Source: Ignavibacteriales bacterium (GTDB lineage Bacteria; Bacteroidota; Ignavibacteria; Ignavibacteriales; Ignavibacteriaceae). Taken from it: DNA of 64,000 bases. The stretch spans positions 248,001-312,000 of the forward strand of contig JADJHL010000003.1 of assembly GCA_016707585.1 (NCBI GenBank), in the 5' to 3' direction. Below, in pieces: positions 16,840 to 26,777 of this stretch. The notes below the pieces were generated by a model that worked only from the letters and a program-made list of their open reading frames with translations, searched no databases and was not told where the DNA came from. The position numbers and the translations under genes were made by a program. Each line of letters starts with the position of its first letter. The stretch's first letter is position 1.

Positions 16840-18071
16840 TGGGCTACGAACGATTTATAGCAAAAAGATATTTGCTTTCTAAACATAAAATTAATTTTAT
16901 AAGTATAATCTCGTTTATTTCTATCACAGGGATTACAATTGGAGTAGCCGCACTTATTGTTGTACTTTCTGTATTTAATGGATTTGGAAGTCTTGTTACT
17001 TCTTTCCTGATGAATTTTGATCCTCATTTAAGAGTTGAATATAAGATTGATACAAAAGCTAAGAATGCAGAAGAATTAAACAGTCTTATCAAGCAACTAC
17101 CTGATTTGAAATCTTATGCTCCATTTGTTAGTGGAAAAGTTCTTGTAGTAAGTAATCAACAAACTCAAGTAATAAACTTAAAAGGAATTGATACAGCATC
17201 AACAGAAAAAGTATATAATATAAAAGAAAATATTATTTATGGAAATGATGATCTTGTTGGAGTAGATGGACAGGCTGGAGTTATAATTGGATTAAGACTT
17301 GCTGATGAATTGCGAACATTAGTTGGTGATACAATTACAGTTATCTCTCCTGAAGGAATTGAAAGAGTTGTTTCACAATTTGGAATGCCAAACTCGGCAA
17401 AATTTATTGTGAGGGGAATTTTCAGTTCTCAAAATAATGAGTATGATGAAAGCTTAATGTTTGTTCCACTTGAAGATGCACAATATTTACTTGGTTATGA
17501 TGTTGATATCCAAGGTTATGATATTAAACTTAATAATTCTGATAATTCGTTTAATGCAAAAGATTTTCTTGAATCAAAACTTGATGCAAATACATTTGAA
17601 GTAAACACGTGGTATGATTTTCACAAAGAACTTTATTCGGTTATGCAAATTGAACGCTGGGTTGCTTACATTTTGCTTTCTTTAATCATTGCTGTTGCAA
17701 CTTTTAATATACTTGGCTCTCTTTCTATGTCAGTTATCGAAAAGAAAAGAGATATTGGGATTATGCGTTCAATGGGCTCACAGGAAAAATCAATCTTAAA
17801 GATATTTATGTACGAAGGTTTAATGATTGGTGTTGTTGGAACTTTACTTGGAGTTATACTTGGATATTTTATTTGCTTCCTTCAATTGCAGTATAACATT
17901 TATCCATTGGATCCAACACAGTACAAAATAGATTCACTACCATTAGAAATTAGATTATCTGATTTCTTTTACATTGCAGGAGTTTCATTATTTCTTTCAC
18001 TAATTGCATCATACATACCGGCTAAACGTGCTGCTAAAGTTGATGCATTACAAGCGATTAAATGGGAATAA
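16839..18071 (+). CDS. LolC/E-type ABC transporter permease, second copy
   Basis: A second LolC/E permease of 410 residues, paralogous to the upstream gene. It has the N-terminal helix FISITGITIGVAALIVVLSV, a periplasmic MacB-like domain, the coupling segment EKKRDIGIMRSMGSQEKSI and the C-terminal helix ending AAKVDALQAIKWE. The pair of distinct permeases suggests a LolCE heterodimer rather than a LolF homodimer. The stop is 4 bp before the ATPase start. Confidence 0.88.
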   Translation: MGYERFIAKRYLLSKHKINFISIISFISITGITIGVAALIVVLSVFNGFGSLVTSFLMNFDPHLRVEYKIDTKAKNAEELNSLIKQLPDLKSYAPFVSGKVLVVSNQQTQVINLKGIDTASTEKVYNIKENIIYGNDDLVGVDGQAGVIIGLRLADELRTLVGDTITVISPEGIERVVSQFGMPNSAKFIVRGIFSSQNNEYDESLMFVPLEDAQYLLGYDVDIQGYDIKLNNSDNSFNAKDFLESKLDANTFEVNTWYDFHKELYSVMQIERWVAYILLSLIIAVATFNILGSLSMSVIEKKRDIGIMRSMGSQEKSILKIFMYEGLMIGVVGTLLGVILGYFICFLQLQYNIYPLDPTQYKIDSLPLEIRLSDFFYIAGVSLFLSLIASYIPAKRAAKVDALQAIKWE

Positions 18072-18075
18072 ATTT

Positions 18076-18759
18076 ATGAGTATAATTTTAAGTGCACAAA
18101 AACTGTATAAATCTTATCAAACAAATAAAAAGAATAAACTTGATGTTCTAAAAGATATTTCTGTTGATATTGAAGAAAATAAAATATCTGTAATTGTTGG
18201 CGCTTCAGGCGCGGGCAAATCTACTTTGCTTCATTTATTGGGTGGACTTGATAGACCTGATGAAGGCAAAGTTTTGTATGAACAGAAAAATATTTTCGAA
18301 TTTAATAATGATAGACTCGCAAAGTTTAGAAATGAAAATATGGGATTTGTTTTTCAGTTCCACCACTTATTACCCGAGTTTACTGCCATAGAGAATGTAG
18401 CAATACCACAGATGATTAGTGGAAAGAATCTTAAAACTGCATTAAAAGATTCTAAAAAACTTTTGGAGGTTGTTGGATTATCCCAAAGAGAAGAACATAA
18501 ACCTGCGGAACTTTCTGGTGGTGAACAACAAAGAGTTGCTGTTGCAAGAGCGCTAGCTAACAATCCTAAAATAATTTTTGCCGATGAGCCAACTGGAAAT
18601 TTAGATTCTGCAAATAGTGAATCCATCCACAAATTACTTTTTGAACTGCGCGATAAGTTTAACAAAACATTTGTTATCGTAACCCACAATCCTGAACTTA
18701 TGAAACTTGCGGATGTAATCTTCGAAATTAAAGATGGTGTGATAATAAAGAAGAAGTAA
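18076..18759 (+). CDS. lolD: LolD-type ABC transporter ATPase
   Basis: ABC ATPase of 227 residues. Walker A is GASGAGKST at about 42-50, the signature LSGGEQQRVAVARAL, Walker B IIFADEPTGNLD and the H-loop IVTHNPE. The start at 18076 (MSIILSAQKLYKSY) follows the permease stop by 4 bp. The longer frame starting at 18004 would add 24 residues copied from the permease gene's 3' end in another frame and is rejected. It powers release of lipoproteins from the inner membrane together with the two permeases. Confidence 0.92.
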   Translation: MSIILSAQKLYKSYQTNKKNKLDVLKDISVDIEENKISVIVGASGAGKSTLLHLLGGLDRPDEGKVLYEQKNIFEFNNDRLAKFRNENMGFVFQFHHLLPEFTAIENVAIPQMISGKNLKTALKDSKKLLEVVGLSQREEHKPAELSGGEQQRVAVARALANNPKIIFADEPTGNLDSANSESIHKLLFELRDKFNKTFVIVTHNPELMKLADVIFEIKDGVIIKKK

Positions 18760-18776
18760 ATGAACATTATTTTGTG

Positions 18777-18802
18777 GGGGAAGGGCAAGCGCTTCCCCTT
18801 TC
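18777..18802 (+). terminator. Possible terminator after the lolCED-type operon
   Basis: GGGGAAG (18777-18783) pairs with CTTCCCC (18792-18798) around an 8-nt loop, followed by a short TT and, further on, TTTTTT. Stem and position fit a terminator for the plus-strand operon, but the U tract is weak. Confidence 0.45.
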
Positions 18803-18847
18803 CAAAATTTTTTATGCTCTCAAGACAAGGGAGCTCTTGCCACTAAT

Positions 18848-20365
18848 TTAAACCTTCGATAAATAATCAAACAATAGTCTTACTCCAAAACCAGTCATAT
18901 ATTTCTTGGTATAACTTCTGGAAGAATTATTCATTGCAGGTCCAGCAATATCAAGATGAGTCCACGGAATATTTTTATCAACAAAATGTTCTAAAAATTT
19001 TGCAGCAGTAATTGCACCGCCCCATCTGGTATTACCAAGATTTGCAACATCCGCAAAATCACTTTTAATAAATTCATTGTAATCATCCCACATTGGTAAA
19101 CGCCAAACCCTATCATAAGTAATCATTCCGCTTTTGTAAATCTGTTCAGCCATTGCATCATCTTTTGTAAACATACCTGCAACAAACTCACCAAGTGCAA
19201 CAACACAAGCTCCTGTTAGTGTAGCAAGATCAATTATCTGATCAGGTTTTAATTGTGAAGCGTAATGTAATGCATCAGCTAATACAACTCTTCCTTCGGC
19301 ATCAGTATCTTCAATCTCAACAGTTTTGCCATTAGATATTTTAACAATATCACCCGGACGAATAGCTTCACCAGAAACCATATTTTCAGCGGAAGGAATA
19401 ACTCCAAATAAATGAACAGGTAAATTATTTTTTGCGGCAGCAATCAGGGTTCCTACAACAACAGCAGCACCAGACATATCAGCTTTCATTTCACCCATAC
19501 CTTTTGAAGGCTTTATAGATATACCGCCAGTATCAAATGTAATTCCTTTACCAACAAGTGCAATTGTTTTTAGTTTAATTTTCTTTGATTTTTTAGCACC
19601 AGCTTTTGGTTTGTATTCTAGTACAATAAATCGAGGTTTGTTGCCACTTCCCTGCCCAATTGCAATTAAACCACCCATTTTTCTTTTTTGAATTTCTTTT
19701 TCACCAAACACAGTTGCTTTAATTCCATATTGTTTTACTTCACTTACAACTCTATTTGCGAATAGTTCTGGTGTAAGATTATTTGCTGGTTCATTTTGTA
19801 AATCGCGTGTAAGATTTACAGAGTTAATTAAATTTTGTGCAACCTTTAAAGCTGTTTTTAATTTTTTCTCATTCTCAGCATAAAAGTAAACATCAAGTAC
19901 TTTGCTTTTTTCTTTTTTGGATTTGTACTTTGCAAAATCATAATTACCCAGTAAAACGCCTTCGGCAAATGTTTGATAATAATAATCTTCCGACTCAAAA
20001 TATTTTTTTACTGTTGAATAAGAAGGAATAAAAATGTGCAAGTTCTTTGTTACTTCAGATTTTAGATTAGAAATAAACTCAGCTAAATGATTACGGAAAT
20101 AATCTGAATCAAACTTATCCCCAATTTTAACTTTTTGAAGTATTAAAGCATCTGGCTTACCAGAAGCTTTGGTTACTCTTATAACTCCCCCTTCATCAGA
20201 AAGAAAATTTTGTCTTTGAAGTTCAGAAAATTTTATGTCAAAAATCTTTTCAAGATTTGGCAAGCTTTTAGCAAGTTTTTTATCATCAATTAAATATTTT
20301 AGACTGATTGATAATTGTTGATAAGATATTTTACTACCGCCAGAAATAAGATTTATTTTATACAT
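18848..20365 (-). CDS. pepA: Leucyl aminopeptidase (M17)
   Basis: M17 metallopeptidase of 505 residues. The metal-binding and catalytic region is complete: VGKGITFDTGGISIKPS near 271-287, MKADMSGAA near 293-301 and DTDAEGRVVLADAL at about 353-366. The N-terminal macro-like domain has the variable sequence usual for the family. It cleaves N-terminal residues from peptides in the cytoplasm and works as a hexamer with two divalent metals. It is 16 bp downstream of nrnA on the same strand. Confidence 0.93.
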   Translation of the reverse strand: MYKINLISGGSKISYQQLSISLKYLIDDKKLAKSLPNLEKIFDIKFSELQRQNFLSDEGGVIRVTKASGKPDALILQKVKIGDKFDSDYFRNHLAEFISNLKSEVTKNLHIFIPSYSTVKKYFESEDYYYQTFAEGVLLGNYDFAKYKSKKEKSKVLDVYFYAENEKKLKTALKVAQNLINSVNLTRDLQNEPANNLTPELFANRVVSEVKQYGIKATVFGEKEIQKRKMGGLIAIGQGSGNKPRFIVLEYKPKAGAKKSKKIKLKTIALVGKGITFDTGGISIKPSKGMGEMKADMSGAAVVVGTLIAAAKNNLPVHLFGVIPSAENMVSGEAIRPGDIVKISNGKTVEIEDTDAEGRVVLADALHYASQLKPDQIIDLATLTGACVVALGEFVAGMFTKDDAMAEQIYKSGMITYDRVWRLPMWDDYNEFIKSDFADVANLGNTRWGGAITAAKFLEHFVDKNIPWTHLDIAGPAMNNSSRSYTKKYMTGFGVRLLFDYLSKV

Positions 20366-20381
20366 AGATATAAAACCTTTA

Positions 20382-21365
20382 CTATTTAAGATAAGTGCTT
20401 GCTTTTGAAATGATTACAGGAATTAATTCCTTCATATTATTGGTAAAGAATCGTGCACCGGCAGCATTTATGTGACCACCGCCGTCAAATTCATTTGCTA
20501 GTTTGTTAACTGGAATACTTCCTTTTGATCGGAAACTAACTTTAAAGCCATTTTTAAGTTCAATAAATAGAATGCCAACAACAACATTTTCAATCGATAA
20601 ATTATAATTAACAAAGTTTTCGGTATCACTTTCGATAGCATTTAATTCATCAAAATCTTTTTGTGTGATTATCATATACCCAATTTTACCATCTGCTTCA
20701 AGCTGAATTGAATTTAAAGCTCTGCCAAGTAGTTTTACTTTACTAAATTTACTTTGATCGTAAAGTTTATCATAAACATGTTCGGGATGAACACCAATTT
20801 CCAAAAGTTCAGCTATAATTTTATGAACTTCCGAAGTTGTTCTTTCAAATCTAAATGAACCGGTATCCGTCATTATCGCTGCGTAAATTGCATCAGCAAT
20901 GTCTATATCAAGATCAACAATTTTTGTTTGCTTAATAAAATCAAAAATAATTTGTCCGGTTGCACTATAATCTGTATCTATAAAAAAATGATCGACAAAG
21001 TTTTCAGGATCCTGATGATGATCAATGCAAATCTTTAATTTGTTTGATTCTCGGAAACCGTTTTCCATTCGAACCGTTCTATCAGCACGATTAAAATCCA
21101 ATGCGACCAAAACATCAACATCATTAAAAATACTTTTGTAAATTTCTTCATCAAACGATTGAATTACATTTTCTTTATTGAAGAACTCCATATTGTAAGG
21201 CAAATCACTGTGATTAATAATGAAAACTTTCTTTCCAAGTTTTTTTAGAAGGTGATAAAATGCAATTTCAGATCCAATTGCATCAGCATCTGGATTAACG
21301 TGGGTTGTTAAAAGAAATGAAGAATTGTTGAGAATAATATTTTTTAGTTTTTCAAAATCAATCAT
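20382..21365 (-). CDS. nrnA: DHH/DHHA1 phosphoesterase, NrnA-like oligoribonuclease/pAp phosphatase
   Basis: A 327-residue DHH-family phosphoesterase. The first metal motif is HVNPDADAIGSE near residues 22-33, the DHH triad is in CIDHHQDPENF, the TDTGSFRFERT segment follows, and the C-terminal DHHA1 motif is GGGHINAAGARF. Without CBS or other extra domains the architecture is that of NrnA, which degrades 2-5-nt RNA and dephosphorylates pAp. It lies between korB and pepA; a strong terminator separates it from the korAB operon. Confidence 0.9.
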   Translation of the reverse strand: MIDFEKLKNIILNNSSFLLTTHVNPDADAIGSEIAFYHLLKKLGKKVFIINHSDLPYNMEFFNKENVIQSFDEEIYKSIFNDVDVLVALDFNRADRTVRMENGFRESNKLKICIDHHQDPENFVDHFFIDTDYSATGQIIFDFIKQTKIVDLDIDIADAIYAAIMTDTGSFRFERTTSEVHKIIAELLEIGVHPEHVYDKLYDQSKFSKVKLLGRALNSIQLEADGKIGYMIITQKDFDELNAIESDTENFVNYNLSIENVVVGILFIELKNGFKVSFRSKGSIPVNKLANEFDGGGHINAAGARFFTNNMKELIPVIISKASTYLK

Positions 21366-21375
21366 TGTTTATAAA

Positions 21376-21416
21376 TCAAATAAAATAAAAATGGGCTTGA
21401 AGCTATTTCAAGCCCA
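21376..21416 (-). terminator. Rho-independent terminator after korAB
   Basis: Bases 21392-21416 form a 10-bp perfect hairpin (minus strand TGGGCTTGAA, loop ATAGC, TTCAAGCCCA) followed by TTTTTATTTTATTT. It ends the korA-korB transcript before nrnA. Confidence 0.9.
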
Positions 21417-21453
21417 CAAAACAAAATAGAAAATTAATTTACAATATCAGCAA

Positions 21454-22491
21454 TCAATTAACTTCCCAGGTATTTCCACCAAATAATACTTTTTCCAAAT
21501 CGCCCAAACCTTTTTTTGCTTTAACGTCTTCAATTTGTGCAACCAAACCTTGATCATAAGTAGGTTTAAATACTTGTCTAAAAACTCCAATCGGAGTTGG
21601 TAAACCAGGCGTTTCTGTAAATGTTGAAAGAATTGCTGAACGAACAGGACTTTCTTCAAACTCATCGTGAATCCACAAATCGTTTACAGAATATTGACCA
21701 CTTGTTAAATCAACAACCCTTGGAGTAAATCCATCAAGCTTAATTCCCTTACATCCATCTTTACCAAAAACCATTGGCTTGCCTTGTTCAAGGATTAATA
21801 CGCTTTCGTCTTTAGTTTCTTTTTCAGTAAGCGATGCAAATGCTCCATCATTGAAAATATTACAGTTCTGATAGATTTCCAAAAATGCTGTACCTTTGTG
21901 TTGTCCAACTCTCTTTATCATATCCTGCAAATGCTTTGTATGCCTATCGATTGAACGTGCTACAAAAGTTGCTTCGGAACCAGTTGCAAGCATTGTTGGA
22001 TTAAAAGGATAATCAACACTTCCAAAAGGAGAGGTTTTTGTTACTTTTCCTTTTTCAGATGTTGGTGAGTATTGTCCTTTAGTTAAACCATAAATTTTAT
22101 TATTAAATAATAAAAGTTTAAGATCTATATTCTTTCTACAAGCATGAATAAAATGATTTCCACCAATACTTAATAGATCACCATCACCGGTTGCAACCCA
22201 AACAGAAAGTTTTGGATTTGCAAGTTTAACTCCAGTAGCCAATATTGGCGCTCTACCGTGAATTCCGTGAAAACCATACGTATCCATATAGTAAGGAAAA
22301 CGACTTGAACATCCAATACCGGAAATCCAAACAACATCTTCCTTAGGTACATCAATGATCTCTGGGAATGTCCTTTGAACCTGTGCAAGAATCGAGTAAT
22401 CACCACAGCCCGGACACCATCTTACTTCCTGATCAGATGCAAAATCTTTAGCAGTTAACTTAGCAGTCTTTACTTCAACATTATTTTCCAT
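21454..22491 (-). CDS. korB: 2-oxoacid:ferredoxin oxidoreductase, beta subunit
   Basis: Thiamine-diphosphate subunit of 345 residues. WCPGCGDYSI and ISGIGCSSR hold cofactor- and cluster-associated residues, and VATGDGDLLSIGGNHFIH is the ThDP/Mg motif. Together with the alpha subunit encoded just upstream (11-bp overlap) it forms a two-subunit KorAB-type enzyme converting 2-oxoglutarate or a related 2-oxoacid to its acyl-CoA with reduction of ferredoxin, or the reverse in a reductive TCA cycle. The CPGCG motif and the absence of a separate delta subunit fit the 2-oxoglutarate type. The direction in this organism is not shown by the sequence. Confidence 0.9.
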   Translation of the reverse strand: MENNVEVKTAKLTAKDFASDQEVRWCPGCGDYSILAQVQRTFPEIIDVPKEDVVWISGIGCSSRFPYYMDTYGFHGIHGRAPILATGVKLANPKLSVWVATGDGDLLSIGGNHFIHACRKNIDLKLLLFNNKIYGLTKGQYSPTSEKGKVTKTSPFGSVDYPFNPTMLATGSEATFVARSIDRHTKHLQDMIKRVGQHKGTAFLEIYQNCNIFNDGAFASLTEKETKDESVLILEQGKPMVFGKDGCKGIKLDGFTPRVVDLTSGQYSVNDLWIHDEFEESPVRSAILSTFTETPGLPTPIGVFRQVFKPTYDQGLVAQIEDVKAKKGLGDLEKVLFGGNTWEVN

Positions 22492-24328
22492 TTTTTCCTC
22501 CGAGTGTTTCTTGAATCTTTTCTAAAATATCTGATACTCTAAACGGTAATCCTCTAACAACATTAAACTGTTTGATATCAATTAAATATTCGCTTCTTAA
22601 AAGTTTAGCTAATTGTCCAAGATTAATTTCTGGAACAAGAACATGTTTAAAGTTTTTCAAAACTTCACCAGTATTTTTTGGGAAAGGATTTACATACTGA
22701 AGATGAGCTTGAGAAACTTTTATTCCTAAACCTCTTGCTTTAAGCACTGCTTCTTTGATAGCACCATAAGTTCCGCCCCAACCTAATACTAGCAGATCAC
22801 CTTTTTGTTCACCATCAACTTCTAAAAGCGGAATATCATTTTCTATATTTTTTATTTTTTGTGCACGCAGATTTATCATCTTATGATGATTATCAGGTTC
22901 ATAATTTACAGTTCCATAAATATCGGCTTTTTCTAATCCACCAATTCTATGTTCTAAATCTGGTGTTCCAGGAATAGCCCACGGTCTTGCAAGATTTTCA
23001 TCTCTTAAGTATGGATAAAATCCTTCTTTTTCTTTTCTGAATTTTACGTCAATTTTGGGAAGTGAATCTACTGAAGGAATTCTCCAGGGTTCAGTTCCAT
23101 TTGCTATATAACCATCAGTTAATAAAATTACAGGTGTCATATACTTAATAGCAATTCTTGAAGCTTCTATTGCCATATAAAAACAATCTATAGGAGTTTT
23201 AGCAGCTAATACAACAACTGGTGATTCACCATTTCTTCCTTGAACTGCTTGTAATAAATCCGCTTGTTCTGTTTTTGTTGGCAAACCCGTACTTGGACCA
23301 CCACGCTGAACATTAATGATTACAAGTGGAAGTTCTGTCATTACAGCTAAACCAATTGCTTCTGTCTTCAATGCTAAACCCGGACCACTTGTAGTTGTAA
23401 TTGCTAGATTGCCAGCGAATGCCGCACCAATTGCAGATACAACTCCGGCAATTTCATCTTCTGCCTGAAAAGTTTTTACACCAAAATTTTTAAAGTTACT
23501 TAAGTATTGTAAAATTTCTGTTGCAGGAGTGATTGGATAAGAACCTAAGTATAAAGGTAATCCACTTCTTACAGATGCAGCAAGAAATCCAAAAGCAGTT
23601 GCTTCATTGCCAGAAATATTTCTGTAAGTTCCTTTTTGAAGTTTTGCTGGTTCAACACTATATCGTGTAGTAAATGCTTCTGTTACATCTCCAAAATTAT
23701 AACCAGCGTGTAAAGCTTTTGTATTTGCATCAACAAATTCTGGTTTCTTTTTAAATTTATCTTCAATCCATTCAACAGTATTTTCTATAGGTCTATTGTA
23801 TAACCAGTACATTAAACCAAGTGCAAAAAAGTTTTTACATCTTGCAACTTCTTTAACAGATAATGATGTTCCTTCTAAAGCATTTTCTGTTAATGAACTG
23901 ATTGGAACCGAAAATATTGTATAACCTTCAAGTGTTCCATCTTCCAAAGGATTTGTTGCATAGTTAGCCAGCTTTAGATTTTTAACATCAAATGCATCTT
24001 TGTTTACTATTAAAATTCCATTTTTCTTTAGTTCAGAAAGATTTTTCTTTAATGCTGCAGGGTTCATTGCAACTAACACATCAGGTTGATCACCTGGAGT
24101 GTGAATATCTTCACTACTGAAGTGTAATTGAAATCCGCTTACGCCATAAATTGTTCCTGCTGGGGCACGAATTTCTGCTGGATAATCCGGAAGTGTATTT
24201 AAATCATTGCCTACAAAGGCAGTTGTATCACTAAACTGTGAACCTGTTAGCTGCATTCCATCACCTGAATCGCCTGCAAAGCGGACGGTGACTTCACTGA
24301 GCTGTTGAACATCTTTTTCTTTAGCCAT
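22481..24328 (-). CDS. korA: 2-oxoacid:ferredoxin oxidoreductase, alpha (gamma-alpha fused) subunit
   Basis: A fused gamma-alpha subunit of about 615 residues. The N-terminal gamma-type domain begins VRFAGDSGDGMQLTGSQF, and the alpha domain contains GSYPITPATEILQYL and FQAEDEIAGVVSAIGAAFAG followed by TTTSGPGLALKTEAIG. I choose ATG 24328 (MAKEKDVQQL) over the in-frame GTG at 24337. It forms the KorAB oxidoreductase with the downstream beta subunit. The fusion is the arrangement common in Bacteroidota and Chlorobi. Confidence 0.92.
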   Translation of the reverse strand: MAKEKDVQQLSEVTVRFAGDSGDGMQLTGSQFSDTTAFVGNDLNTLPDYPAEIRAPAGTIYGVSGFQLHFSSEDIHTPGDQPDVLVAMNPAALKKNLSELKKNGILIVNKDAFDVKNLKLANYATNPLEDGTLEGYTIFSVPISSLTENALEGTSLSVKEVARCKNFFALGLMYWLYNRPIENTVEWIEDKFKKKPEFVDANTKALHAGYNFGDVTEAFTTRYSVEPAKLQKGTYRNISGNEATAFGFLAASVRSGLPLYLGSYPITPATEILQYLSNFKNFGVKTFQAEDEIAGVVSAIGAAFAGNLAITTTSGPGLALKTEAIGLAVMTELPLVIINVQRGGPSTGLPTKTEQADLLQAVQGRNGESPVVVLAAKTPIDCFYMAIEASRIAIKYMTPVILLTDGYIANGTEPWRIPSVDSLPKIDVKFRKEKEGFYPYLRDENLARPWAIPGTPDLEHRIGGLEKADIYGTVNYEPDNHHKMINLRAQKIKNIENDIPLLEVDGEQKGDLLVLGWGGTYGAIKEAVLKARGLGIKVSQAHLQYVNPFPKNTGEVLKNFKHVLVPEINLGQLAKLLRSEYLIDIKQFNVVRGLPFRVSDILEKIQETLGGKNGK

Positions 24329-24433
24329 AATTCTCACTTTTAAAATTTAACATTTGCTATTTCAAAACTAATAAGACTGTTATGAATTTACAATTTATTA
24401 TATCACTTACAAGATCAAAAAAAGAATGCTAAT

Positions 24434-26071
24434 TTATTTTCTCCAACCTTGTACTATCGGATAGCGTCTTCCGTATCCAAAAGCTTTTGATGAAACACGT
24501 AGTGCAGGAGCAGCCTGATTTCTCTTAAATTCATTCATATCAACCATCCTTAAAACACGTTTAACTAAATCCTGGTTATCAATAACATCGTTAATTTCAT
24601 TAAATTCTTTGTTTTCTTCAAGATACATTCTTAAAATTTTATCTAATAGTTCGTATGGTGGTAAAGTATCCTGATCTGTTTGGTTTGGTTTTAATTCTGC
24701 AGATGGAGCTTTATCTATGATCGTTTTAGGAATAATTTCACCATCACGATTAATGTGATTTGCAATACGATAAACATCAGTTTTATAAACATCTGCAATT
24801 ACGGCTAGTCCGCCACACATGTCTCCATAAAGAGTACAGTAACCAACAGCCATTTCGGATTTGTTACCTGTGGTTAAAAGTAATTGGCCGTTATTATTTG
24901 AATAGGTCATCAAATAAAGACCACGAATTCTTGCTTGCAGATTTTCTTCTGTTAATGATTTAACTTCAGTTTTAAGAATTGATTTTATTTGATTTAATGT
25001 TGCATCGACAACCGGCTGGATACTTACATTATCAGAATTTATTCCAAGGTTTTTAATCAGTACTTCAGAATCATTTACACTTCCCTCACTTGAATATTTT
25101 GATGGCATTAAAATTACGTGCACATTTTCTGATCCAAGTGCTTGAACTGCTATGTAAGTAACTAATGCAGAATCCATCCCTCCACTTAATCCAACTAAAA
25201 CTTTTTTAAACCCTAGTTTTGTACAATATTCTTTTAATCCAAAAACCAAAGAGTTTAAGACTTCTTGTTCAAATGATTCTTCACATTTTTCAATTGCTTT
25301 GTAATTTTCTTTTGTATCAAAAACAAAAATATCTTCCTCAAATGATTTTCCAACTTTTACTAAATTTCCGTTCCCATCATAACACATACTTGCGCCATCA
25401 AAAATCAAATCTGTTTGTGCGCCAACACAACAAACGTATGCAAGCGGAATTTTGTCTTTCTTTGTGAGTGTGGATAACATTTCTTTTCTAGCTGCACGTT
25501 TTCCATAAGAATATGGACTTGCAGAAATATTTATTAAAACTGAAGTTTTTTGTTTTAGTAATTCTTGTATAGGATCTTTATGATATCTTCTTCGATACCA
25601 ATAATCAGCATCGTTCCAGATATCCTCACAAATCGAAATTCCTAATTTTTCACCTTTAAATTCAAAAATGGAAACTGATTCAGCAGAATCAAAATATCTC
25701 ATCTCATCAAAAACATCGTAATTTGGGATTAATGTCTTGTGCTGAACAAACTGAATTTCTCCATCAAAACATAATATTGCTGAATTGTGAATATCGGTTC
25801 CAACATTATCAAAATCTTCCGTTATTGCTCCAAATATTAATCCAACAGAATTGGTTTGATTTGCAATTTCGTGTGCGGCATTATTAACAGCTTTCCGAAA
25901 CTCGGATTTTTCTACAAGATCTAAAGGCGGATAACCGACAAGAGATAGCTCAGGAAATATTGCCAGATCCGCTTTAGCCTCAATTGCTTTTTTGTAACCA
26001 TCAAGAATTTTCTGTTTATTGTATTCAAGATTACCAATTATTGGATCTATTTGGCAAAGTGCAATTTTCAT
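24434..26071 (-). CDS. nadE: Glutamine-dependent NAD+ synthase
   Basis: A 545-residue two-domain enzyme. The N-terminal nitrilase-like glutaminase has its Glu in IFPELSLVGYP, its Lys in QHKTLIPNYDVFDE and its Cys in GISICEDIWND. The C-terminal amidotransferase domain has the ATP pyrophosphatase motif LVGLSGGMDSALV and later TTGNKSEMAVGYCTLYGD. It amidates deamido-NAD with glutamine-derived ammonia. It is upstream of korAB on the same strand with a 97-bp gap, probably its own transcript. Confidence 0.94.
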   Translation of the reverse strand: MKIALCQIDPIIGNLEYNKQKILDGYKKAIEAKADLAIFPELSLVGYPPLDLVEKSEFRKAVNNAAHEIANQTNSVGLIFGAITEDFDNVGTDIHNSAILCFDGEIQFVQHKTLIPNYDVFDEMRYFDSAESVSIFEFKGEKLGISICEDIWNDADYWYRRRYHKDPIQELLKQKTSVLINISASPYSYGKRAARKEMLSTLTKKDKIPLAYVCCVGAQTDLIFDGASMCYDGNGNLVKVGKSFEEDIFVFDTKENYKAIEKCEESFEQEVLNSLVFGLKEYCTKLGFKKVLVGLSGGMDSALVTYIAVQALGSENVHVILMPSKYSSEGSVNDSEVLIKNLGINSDNVSIQPVVDATLNQIKSILKTEVKSLTEENLQARIRGLYLMTYSNNNGQLLLTTGNKSEMAVGYCTLYGDMCGGLAVIADVYKTDVYRIANHINRDGEIIPKTIIDKAPSAELKPNQTDQDTLPPYELLDKILRMYLEENKEFNEINDVIDNQDLVKRVLRMVDMNEFKRNQAAPALRVSSKAFGYGRRYPIVQGWRK

Positions 26072-26300
26072 TGAAAGTTTTCTGTTTCTAGATTAAATAA
26101 AATGTTGTAACTAAAATAAACTAAGTTTTTGTATATGCAATAATGGATTTTTTCTACCATTCACCGATTCCATTGGCCCGAAAATAAATTGATATTCCCA
26201 ACTCTAACATTCATCTACCGCTGGTACTATAAAAAAAGCCTTCTATGTATTTCAGTATTAGTTTTGCACTAGTAATTAGATTTAGAAAGGAGTTCCGAAA

Positions 26301-26777
26301 ATGTACAAGAAACTTTATCGTTCAGTAACGGACAAAATGCTTGGTGGAGTTTGCGGTGGATTAGCAGAATATTTTGATATTGATCCTGTTATCGTAAGAT
26401 TGATTTTTGTTTTGGCAGTAATCTTTGGCGGCAGTGGAATATTAGCTTATATTATTTTGTGGATTATCATACCACAAAAACCATATTTTATTACTCCGTT
26501 CAATCAAACTCAGGCTAATCCAAGTGGTGAGAATCCTGAGGAAGAAAAAAAAAGTGAAAACAACCAATTTAATATGAATGTTAAATTTGAAAAATCTTCA
26601 TCAAATAAAAGTATTTATGCTGGTGCATTTTTAATTCTTTTGGGTGGAATCTTTCTTTTAGATAATTTTGTTCCGCATTTTCACTTTGGTGATTTTTGGC
26701 CTTTAATTTTAATTGGATTGGGTTTTGCAATCATACTGAATGCAAAAAATAAAACTGTAAACGAGGTAAGACAATGA
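26301..26777 (+). CDS. PspC domain membrane protein
   Basis: The N-terminal 60 residues are a PspC domain: LYRSVTDKMLGGVCGGLAEYFDIDPVIVRLIF, then a hydrophobic helix ending in LWIIIPQKP. An acidic linker (residues about 75-100) leads to two short hydrophobic stretches, GAFLILLGGIFLLDNF and WPLILIGLGFAII, of the LiaF/DUF5668 type. AGGAG 9 nt before the ATG supports the start. PspC proteins act in envelope-stress sensing; here there is no PspA or two-component partner, only the LiaF-like gene, which overlaps by 4 bp. Confidence 0.88.
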   Translation: MYKKLYRSVTDKMLGGVCGGLAEYFDIDPVIVRLIFVLAVIFGGSGILAYIILWIIIPQKPYFITPFNQTQANPSGENPEEEKKSENNQFNMNVKFEKSSSNKSIYAGAFLILLGGIFLLDNFVPHFHFGDFWPLILIGLGFAIILNAKNKTVNEVRQ